DNA from: Paulinella micropora
Taxonomy: Eukaryota; Cercozoa; Imbricatea; Euglyphida
Direction: 5' to 3'
Assembly (NCBI GenBank): GCA_009731375.1
Contig: BJOX01000196.1
Location: 511,605 to 535,066 of the forward strand
DNA: 23,462 nucleotides
In this document: piece by piece, positions 17,362-23,462 of the stretch
Numbering within the stretch: position 1 is the first letter of the stretch
Layout of the letters: the number at the start of each line of letters is the position of its first letter
The notes under the pieces: generated by a model
What the model was told of the DNA's origin: nothing
The model's database searches: none
What the model saw: the letters and a program-made list of their open reading frames with translations, nothing else
Made by a program: the position numbers and the translations under genes

Positions 17362-17371
17362 CGCGGGCTGG
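17350..17371 (+). terminator. Perfect hairpin with stop codon TAA in its four-base loop
   Basis: CCAGCCCGC, loop TAAC, GCGGGCTGG. The TAA (17359-17361) is in frame with the gene above. AATAAA follows at about 17414. Confidence 0.8.
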
Positions 17372-17655
17372 AAGGCCCGCTCGGAGAACAATACAGCCAG
17401 CTAAAAAATGTTTTTAATAAAAAAAAAGAAAGATTTGTTCCTTTTTGACCTCTCTTTCTTGCTTGCCCCTTTCCCCCCTCCCTTCCCTCCCCCATCCCCA
17501 CCTCTTCCGTCTAGTGTCTTAAGCGGGAGAGGAGAGAGAGGGGGGGGAGGGGGGTGCCCCGCTATAAGAGCACACAAAGGCGCTGACAAAAAGAGAGACA
17601 GAGGGGGAGGCAAAAGACCAAAACCAAGAGGAAAGAAAAAGCTTGGTTCTAGGAC
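17372..17655. promoter_or_regulatory. Intergenic: poly(A) signal and polypyrimidine tract
   Basis: TTTTTAATAAAAAAAAAG at about 17410 ends the upstream transcript. A C/T tract (17448-17520) and purine runs follow. The minus strand is open in places but low-complexity. Confidence 0.45.
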
Positions 17656-19604
17656 ATGGGCAAAAAACGTCTCCGAGAAACAGCAAGCTCCCCTTCCAGC
17701 TCGCATCGGCAAAAAAGGCACAAGGCCGGCCGAGCCCAAGCTCTGCAGCAGCCCTCCAGCCCGCGCCAGCGGGTTGGGCAGCCCTCCAGTCCGCACCGGC
17801 GGGCTGGACAGCGTTGGGATTTGATCGGGGCGATGGCGGAGCTGGAGCCAGCGGGTGCGTTGGCGCTGGGGCTGACTTGTTGCGAGGCGGCCAGGACAGT
17901 GGCAAAGGCAGCGGCCTCGCGCTTGTTGGGCGAGCTGGTGCAGGCGCTGTGCAGGAATGACGCGGAGTGCAGCAGGCCGGTGCGCCCGCGCGACTGGGCC
18001 GTCCTGAGAAGCCCTCGCGAAAGACTGCGCTTGCTGCGTGCGCTGCCGGCTTTCCGCGAAGGCGACGGCCTAGTGTGCGTCGGGCTAGAGCCTGGGGAGT
18101 GGCTTTCAATCTGTGTGCACGGTATGCCAGACAAGGCCGCTGAGGAGTTGGCGCAGCTGTTCCGGACCAAGCTCCTGCCGAGGCTGCGGCGTCACGGTCG
18201 CTTTGATTTCACGTGAGAGTTGGCGAACAGGAGCACAAGACTGCTGCTGAGGCTGCTAGCCCCCAGGGCGACGCACCTCCGGCTGAAAGCGGACCCCTTT
18301 ACCGCCAGCGGGTCTGCGCGGCTGGAGAGGGTGCTGGCCTCGGCCGGCCAGCTGCAGAGCCTGGACCTTTTGCACAGGCAGGAGCCCGCGCCCGCCTGGC
18401 TCCGCATGTTGCCTACGACCCTGCGCGAGCTGACGCTGTACAGCCAACAGCCGCTGCTCCGGCCCACCGACACCTCCCGCCCGTGCCTCGGCTGCGAGGA
18501 ATGTCAGTGGGAGCCGGTGGACTTCTGGGCGGCGCACCCCGCACTGTCTACCCTAGTATTGCGGAACTACGAGGACACGCCGCCGCAGCTGTTGCGCGGC
18601 TCGCCCCAGCTGCGACGTCTAGAATTGAAGGGTTGCGCGCTCCTGTCCTTGCCCGAGACCTGGCGCCCGACTGTCCGGGGCTCGAGTGCCTCAAGGTTTA
18701 CAACTGCCGCTGCTATTCGCCCAAGCTATGGGACACCGTCCTGTTGATACTGCAGATCGCGGCCGCCTCGCTCCAAACAGTTGAGCTCTCCTGAAACGGG
18801 GGGCAGCCGGGGTGCCCCCCGGAGCTGCTAGCGGCGCTCGCTAGGTGCCCCAGCCTTACCAGGTTAGTGCTGGACCTGGACCTGGAACAGGTGCGCCCCG
18901 GCGCCGCGCCCCGGCTGACGGCCCCACGACTGGCTCACCTAGCCGTGCGCCTTCCCGCCCAGCGCGACGACCCCTACACGTTCGTGTCCGACCTGCGGCT
19001 CCTCGCCCCCCACACGGACTTGCGGTCGCTCGGCCTCATAATCCCGCCGACAGGGAGAATCAGCGCGCAAGACGACCCCAGCCTCCTCGCGCCCAACCTA
19101 GCCCGACTCTCCCTGCACTGCGGCTCGGAACTAGACTCCGACTTCTTGCTGCCGCTCCTCGCGCTGCCCCACTTGCAAGAATTTAACCTCAGGGGCGTGC
19201 TGGCCCCCAGCCCAGGGAGGAGGCGGGCTCTCCGCCTGCTCGCGCGCAGCCACCTGTTGCAAACACTCCGGTTACAAATCCCGCCCTTCTCCGCCACCAC
19301 TAACCCCCGCGCTCTCCGCGACTGGGAAAGGGTCCTCCGCAAGGGCTTCCCCGCCCTCACCTCGTTGCTCCTTGCCACAAGCCCCTCCGGAACAGCAAAC
19401 TTGTCGTCCGGCTCTCGTTCGCTAACCCGCATCCTCACCGGCATTGCCACTCAGCGCCGCCGCAGAAACCTCCCGGCGCTCACCCTCACTTCTAGCAGCC
19501 TCTCCGGACTCCTCGACAAGCGCCTCTCCAGACTTCTCGCCCTCCGCGGCCGGTGCCGACTCATTTGCCAACACCAATCTTTTGCATGTGAGTTTGGTTG
19601 GTAG
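17656..19604 (+). CDS. Leucine-rich-repeat protein, two in-frame TGA
   Basis: ATG 17656 starts 'MGKKRLRETASSPSSSHRQK', a basic N-terminus with a 30-base tandem repeat encoding 'QPSSPxxRxGQ'. A helical region comes next. TGA 18214 lies in 'RFDFT-TGA-ELANRSTRLL', and the same frame goes straight on into leucine-rich repeats ('LQSLDLL', 'LRELTLYS', 'LSTLVLRN', 'LRRLELKGC'). One base is missing near 18670. The repeats resume ('LECLKVYNC', 'LQTVELS'), pass TGA 18792 and continue 'LTRLVLDLDL', 'LRSLGLII', 'LARLSLHC', 'LQEFNLRG' to TAG 19602. Both TGA fall inside a continuous repeat series, where Trp fits ('VELS-W-N'). LRR proteins of this kind often act as F-box-type adaptors; no F-box is clear. 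Confidence 0.7.
17751..17810 (+). repeat. 30-base tandem repeat, two copies
   Basis: Units 17751-17780 and 17781-17810 differ at a few bases and encode 'QPSSPRQRVG' and 'QPSSPHRRAG'. They lie in the N-terminal region of the LRR gene. Confidence 0.8.
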
Positions 19605-19712
19605 TCAGTCTCGTCTCTCTTGTCCGGACTCGCTCCCCCCCCCCCCCCCNNNNNNNNNNAATAAAAAAAACTATTTTCCTACCAAAGCCTTCCAGCGTAC
19701 GGAGTTCAGCAG
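19605..19712. promoter_or_regulatory. Intergenic with C run, ten-N gap and AATAAA
   Basis: A C run, ten N (19650-19659), then AATAAAAAAAACTATTTTCC. This may serve both as the 3' end of the LRR gene and as the leader of the next gene. Confidence 0.45.
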
Positions 19713-20074
19713 ATGAAGCAGCTGCTAAACTACCAGACGCATGCTGGTTTGCAGGATTTGCAGGAAATCATCCTGTAAACCAGCACAGAATCACGGGACC
19801 TAGACCTAACAGAAGCCCCCGCCGAGCCCGTGATTCTCGCGCCCCTGGCCGGGGCGTGCAAGGGCTTGTCGGAACGGCTCCCGCACCTGCGTCATCAAAC
19901 AAAGCTACTTCGCCGCCAAACAGACTGTTCTCTCTGCAAGACAAAGAGTTTGTAACGCTCTGGAACGCTTATATCAAAGAAGAAGGATGGAAGAAGGTGG
20001 TTCAAAGGCATGAAGAAGAACTAAAAAGATCTGCAGCCTCGGGGGGGGGGGGGCGCGGGCCGACCAGTTTATGA
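19713..20074 (+). CDS. Small helical protein, in-frame TAA, frame break
   Basis: ATG 19713 begins 'MKQLLNYQTHAGLQDLQEII', then L, then TAA at 19776. The frame continues 'TSTESRDLDLTEAPAEPVIL', then 'CKGLSERLPHLRHQTKLLRR', which is clearly protein-like. A shift near 19925 leads to 'FSLQDKEFVTLWNAYIKEEG' and 'KVVQRHEEELKRSA'. The end is uncertain because of a G13 run; TGA 20072 closes the frame. With TAA as Gln the first helix reads on naturally. About 120 residues; no family recognised. Confidence 0.5.
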
Positions 20075-20152
20075 TCATCTTTTCTTTAAAATTAAAAAAA
20101 GATTTTTTATTTTTCCTTGTGTACCCTCGTTTCTCTCACAAAACACAGCGAG

Positions 20153-20907
20153 ATGAGTTCGCCGGCGGAGCGGCTCCGCCGGCGAATCTAGTGCGGCCCG
20201 CCTTTTCAAGAGCAGGTACGGGGCAGAGGGCATCACGGCCCCCTTGCCCCCCTCGGCGCGCGTCTGTGCCTACAAGCGAAAGGCCGGCTGAGCTTGAGCT
20301 TGCTCAGCCCGTCTCAGTTTGGGCCAGATTGGCTTCCCGCCTGCGAACGCTGTTTTACCCTCGGCGAATGCGCGAGCCTCGCGGAGGCGGAACCGTGGGC
20401 CGATGACGACGGACACTTTAGGCTGTGTGCGCTGCACGCGCGCAGGGTGGAAAGAAAGCGCGAGTACAGGCGCGGCAGGCGCGCGCGTCGCAAGAAAAGG
20501 CGTCGTTTGTACCCCCAAAGCGACACAGCTGGTGCGGGGGGGCAGCCCCCGGCGCGGCAGGCCGCGCCGGCCATTGCACTGTGGTTCAAACGCCTAGCCG
20601 AGGCGGAGCCCTACGTAGAGCAAAGGCCGGGCATCAAGATGTTGCAGCGTTTTGGTGCAGCTTTCAAGGTCGTGAGGAACACAAGCTCGTCTTCCGAGAG
20701 TGGAGGGTCGGGCAAGTCACAGATGACCGCGCCGCGTGTGAAGCGTGCTACGAACACGAAAATGTAGCCACGCTAGCGACTGTGCCCCGCCCCGGCTCCG
20801 CCTCGGCCTGGCCAACTCTGTGCGCACGACATGGGGGAGAACTTCTGAAGGGGGGTGAGGGGGGAGAGTTGACTGCTTTTCGTAAACATGTAAATTTGGA
20901 TCGATAA
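20153..20907 (+). CDS. Double zinc-finger protein, in-frame TAG near start, frame break
   Basis: ATG 20153 is in frame with the zinc-finger reading but separated from it by TAG 20189 after 12 codons. The body holds two similar units: 'CERCFTLGEC ... RLCALH' and 'CEACYEHENV ... TLCARH', each C-x2-C, about 25 residues, L-C-x2-H. A very basic segment lies between them ('RRGRRARRKKRRRLYPQ'). A one-base loss near 20660 joins the two frames. TAA 20905 closes the gene just before the convergent gene at 20960. The same C..C...LCxxH layout occurs in the gene at 12436. A nucleic-acid-binding role is inferred from the zinc units and basic linker. If TAG 20189 is a true stop, the first 12 codons are a separate mini-ORF. 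Confidence 0.55.
20158..20186 (+). repeat. 29-base perfect inverted repeat over a start region
   Basis: TTCGCCGGCGGAGC, one G, then its exact reverse complement. It begins five bases after ATG 20153 and ends three bases before an in-frame TAG (20189). Confidence 0.8.
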
Positions 20908-20959
20908 AAACCTTAAACTGAGATTAATAACAATGAATTGGCGCAGGATTTTAATGAAA

Positions 20960-22065
20960 TTACTGAGTGCTGGCGCGGGCGGGATGTGGATCAAAAATTG
21001 TTTGGAGCGCACCCTTGGCGTGGAACCACGTCTCCACGGTGTCGACTAGGGTGGACTTGCGATGCTCGTTTCCCTGCTCCTTTAATCTAGGCCGCAATTC
21101 AACGATAAACTCACGGTTAGCCGCATTTTTACCAAAGGCTACCTGTATATAACTTGCCAGACCTAGCGCCACTTTAGCAGGCATGCGATTCCGATCTTGC
21201 TGTGTGACCTCGAAATCCAGGGGTGCAAACTCAAAATAGGATTCTTTACCATTCTTAACCAAAATCGGGAGAACAACAAGCATCGTCATCACGCCCGTCG
21301 CATCAGCCCCCTCGCCCGACCGGGTAAGCACGTAGTTTAGGGGACGATACCTGACCGGTTGTTCTTGCCCTAGCTTTAACCCCTGTATACTTTTGAAATC
21401 CTTCTCATCCGCGCCGTACAGCTTGATTGTCAGGCGGGCGTTTTGGGCGCGGCCGCTTAGGTCGTGCTGGTTGAGTCCTTTGATAGTCATTGGTATCCAT
21501 TCCGATCCTGTATCTGTAGTAGCAGGATTTTCCAGTGTTTTTGCTGGAGAGCCCTCCGTCGCAAAAATCTGGGTCAGAACCGCATAGACCTCCACTGAAG
21601 GGCGCTTACCCTCTGGTGAGCTTTGGGTTTGCTTTAGGGTGGGTCGCAATTCGAGAGTTTGTTGGTATAGACTGCCATGAACCTGTGCAGAGAAACCAAT
21701 CCTCTTGTAAAGTTCTAGACAGCCTCGCCAGACCTGCCGAGAAGGGCAGGCATGCGATTGCCAATAATACCGGCCAGTAATGTTAGGGGCATGGCTAAAT
21801 TCAGACTCAGACTCAGACTGATAATCAGAGCAGAAGTCCCCCAAACACAAGTGGAGATGATCTGCTTTCTGGCTTTTTTTTTAAGCACGTAATAAACTTG
21901 CTTACTATCCGCGGCTGATTCGGGCACATCTTCGTAGAGTGAAGTGCCCTGCCATTGTAACGGTTCCTTGACTCGGTACAATTCGACTGTGAGGGAAAAG
22001 GCGTCGTACTTTTCCTCAGACTGCTTCGTGCCCTGCGCGCCCCTCGGCCGGTCTCGTTCTGCCAT
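20960..22065 (-). CDS. Unknown protein, one frame break at an A run
   Basis: ATG 22065 begins 'MAERDRPRGAQGTKQSEEKY'. The frame must shift in the nine-A run near 21876 to continue 'QKADHLHLCLGDFCSDY', a Ser/Glu repeat ('SESESE') and 'ITGRYYWQSHACPSRQVW'. The remainder contains mixed strand-like segments ('VRYRPLNYVLTRSGEGAD', 'VMTMLVVLPILVKNGKES', 'YFEFAPLDFEVTQQDRNR'), ending TAA 20960. There are no in-frame stops. About 365 residues. The beta-rich second half could be a structural or capsid-type fold, but I cannot assign it. It is less GC-rich than its neighbours. Confidence 0.6.
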
Positions 22066-22140
22066 TTGTATGTGTAGTTTTAAGGAACAAAGGCTCTTTG
22101 CTCTTTTTCATTGAAGCAGCCCCCCCCCCCCTAAAGAGAA

Positions 22141-22181
22141 GGCAGAATTCTGCCCTCCCCCCCCCCCCCCCCCCCCCCCCC

Positions 22182-22217
<36 letters not shown>

Positions 22218-22235
22218 TTTTTTTTNNNNNNNNNN
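22141..22235. repeat. Palindrome, poly-C/T tract and ten-N gap
   Basis: GGCAGAATTCTGCC (22141-22154) is a perfect palindrome. C runs with single T interruptions extend to about 22217, then T, then ten N (22226-22235). It lies upstream of the minus-strand gene starting at 22065. Confidence 0.7.
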
Positions 22236-22396
22236 GGCCGGAGTTTGTATTGGGGGGGGGGGGGGGGGGAAGGGATAGGGACAGTAGTGGAGCCAGCCAG
22301 CCCGCCGCCGGGACGATGGCACAGTCTGCGCAAACGGTGCTAGAGAACATCCAGAGGAACAGGAAGAGGAAGAAAAAGAATAAAACATTTTATTAA
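22236..22396 (+). CDS. Possible C-terminal end of a plus-strand gene, truncated by gap
   Basis: After a G run one frame reads 'GASQPAAGTMAQSAQTVLEN', then 'IQRNRKRKKKNKTFY', ending TAA 22394. AATAAA overlaps the end (22379). The Lys-rich tail resembles that of the zinc-finger gene at 3734. Too short to identify; ATG 22316 would give 26 residues. Confidence 0.3.
22379..22394. terminator. Overlapping poly(A) signals of convergent genes
   Basis: AATAAA at 22379-22384 on the plus strand, and TTTATT at 22389-22394 (AATAAA on the minus strand), about 30 bases beyond the final TAG (22426) of the MYND gene. Confidence 0.6.
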
Positions 22397-22425
22397 AAGC
22401 CTAGGTTTTAGCAGTCATAAACAAA

Positions 22426-23424
22426 CTAGAACCCTGCCACCGTATATTTCCGGCGGAAAAGGAACGCTTCGGCTTTTGCGGGAGCTTTTGCTAAAATTTT
22501 TTGCAATGCTAAATTTTTAGCCATGCTAAATTTTTTAGCCATGCTAAATTTTTTAGCAATATAATAATGCTAAATTTTAGCTAAAATCTAGAATCCCACC
22601 ACCTTATATTCCCGGTACAAAACGACACCAGTGCCCTTGGCCGCAAAACCACGCATCTTTTGCTGGCCGCAGTTAGAAAGAAGCATCAAGCAGTGCTCGC
22701 AGCAGCCAGACGTCGGGCTGCTGCAGAGTGCTGCCGCAACGGCGCGGGCGCGCCACGGCTTGCGGCTAGAAGGCGACACTCGTGCTAGTGAATCGGCCAG
22801 TCGCTTCGCTGGTGCTCAACTCCACAATAGACCTTCACGAGGCAGCGTGCGCATTTGTGCCCCACGCCAGCACAACCCCCCACAGCACACACCGCAAGAC
22901 ACGCTTCTCTCTCCAGGCCCTGGGCATGCATGCGGTACTCCGCGCAGATTGGGCCGCGCGGCCGCTGCAGCTGCACGCTGCAGCAACCACTCTCTGAGTC
23001 CCAGCGGCTCTGCTCACTCCCCCCCACGCCGCGCGTGGGGGACAGAAACTGCGTCGTCTGCGTAAACAGCACCGCGTTGTCGCCCGCGGCGTTCACGTCA
23101 CCCGCGCCCGGCGGCTCTTGGACACCGAGCAGCAGCACGACCACACTCTCGGGTTTGTAGCGCCGCACCGCGCGCAGTACCTGTGGGTACTCCAGTTGCT
23201 TCAGCCTCGTCTCGTCTAAAAATGCCAGCATGTTGTCGGCCGGGCATGTCGACACTGGACCCGCCCCGCGAAGCGCACACCGCCGCTGCACAAATCACGC
23301 GCCGCGCATCCCCTTGTCCAACCAGGCCCGACGAGACTCCTGAAAAAGAAACGCCACGAGCGAACGGTGCCCTAGCAGGTGCCGAGCCCAGCAGCACAGC
23401 TGCTGACGGGCCAGGGGCGCCCAA
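22426..23424 (-). CDS. MYND zinc-finger protein, in-frame TAGs, repeat-bearing tail
   Basis: The N-terminus is uncertain: the frame from about 23291 reads 'DNMLAFLDETRLKQLEYPQV', and another frame reaches 23424. A MYND finger follows: 'CAVGGCAGVGHKCARCLVKV', then 'YCGVEHQRSDWPIH', then TAG 22785, then 'HEC'. MYND domains end H-x2-3-C, so the last zinc ligand lies directly beyond the TAG. A shift near 22765 leads to a second Cys set ('GCCEHCLMLLSNCGQQKMRG') and 'LYREYKVVGF'. The frame passes TAG 22588 and TAG 22570, reads an AT-rich minisatellite as 'MAKKFSMAKKFS', and ends with 'LFRRKYTVAGF', a variant of the earlier 'LYREYKVVGF', at TAG 22426, with AATAAA close behind. MYND fingers mediate protein-protein contacts; partner unknown. 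Confidence 0.65.
22502..22586 (-). repeat. AT-rich 18-base palindromic minisatellite, probably coding
   Basis: Units close to GCTAAAAAATTTAGC joined by CAT/ATG occur about four times, each nearly self-complementary. In the minus-strand frame of the MYND gene each full unit encodes M-A-K-K-F-S. Confidence 0.75.
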
Positions 23425-23462
23425 CTAGCTTCGCGCCCCCGGGCCTTGCCCCCCCCCGCAAC

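Noticed and set aside
8315-17371. Bacterial rho-independent terminators, hence a bacterial genome
   Set aside because: Hairpins overlap the stop codons and are followed by AATAAA-type signals; gene starts show no consistent ribosome-binding sites, and proteins (MYND, LRR, basic nuclear-type N-termini) look eukaryotic or viral.
22502-22586. AT-rich palindromic repeats as a noncoding origin or satellite
   Set aside because: Units are in frame with the MYND gene and read as clean hexapeptides, followed by a variant of the gene's own tail, so coding is the better explanation.
1-23462. tRNA genes, including suppressor tRNAs for the reassigned stops
   Set aside because: No cloverleaf-like sequence was recognised by eye; a covariance-model search would be needed to exclude one.

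Overview
The window looks like a compact, intron-poor nuclear-type genome, most economically a large DNA virus of a protist, or a protist genome itself. Genes lie on both strands with short spacers. The spacers carry AATAAA-type poly(A) signals, T-runs followed by AATTAAA, TATA-like boxes and long polypyrimidine or poly-G/C tracts. Several products start with Lys/Arg-rich, nuclear-localisation-like segments. Recognisable families are a CoiA-like nuclease, an FkbM-type methyltransferase, a heliorhodopsin, a protein kinase, a leucine-rich-repeat protein, a MYND zinc-finger protein and several other zinc-finger proteins. I see no tRNA, rRNA, CRISPR array or insertion sequence.

The central observation is that genes read cleanly only if all three stop codons can be sense. 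I count fifteen in-frame stops followed by further gene-like sequence: TAA at 3887, 4085, 5454, 8257 and 19776; TAG at 6473, 6608, 9181, 17194, 20189, 22570, 22588 and 22785; TGA at 6437, 15747, 18214 and 18792 (the last four plus the others listed; some are weaker than others). One TAA stands where a paralogous zinc finger has CAA (Gln). One TAG sits inside a MYND finger, directly before its last cysteine. Another lies in the heliorhodopsin TM3 motif. Several apparently genuine stops lie in, or directly against, a perfect hairpin (8332, 8439, 12419, 16158, 17359), and one gene ends in TAA-TAG-TGA. I infer a code with TAA/TAG = Gln and TGA = Trp, with termination set by 3' context.

Layout. 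Bases 1-1681 are AT-rich and encode a phage-like fibre protein; composition switches abruptly at about 1681, so this may be a chimeric join. 1667-3626 (minus): a small basic protein and a CoiA-like nuclease. 3734-7021 (plus): two related zinc-finger genes flanking an FkbM methyltransferase, then a protein of unknown function. 7124-9624: a small minus-strand gene, a plus-strand gene ending in a hairpin, and the minus-strand heliorhodopsin. 10042-14501 (plus): a Met/Pro-rich protein and two large unknown proteins. 14868-17361 (plus): kinase and a Cys/helix-rich protein. 17656-20907 (plus): LRR protein, a small helical protein and a double zinc-finger protein. 20960-23462 (mostly minus): an unknown protein and the MYND protein.

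Limits. The sequence contains ten-N gaps, mostly in homopolymers, one 290-base near-duplication across a gap, and many one-base frame breaks at homopolymers. These look like sequencing or assembly errors, so exact protein sequences should not be trusted. The in-frame stops are substitutions rather than indels and are not explained by homopolymer errors.
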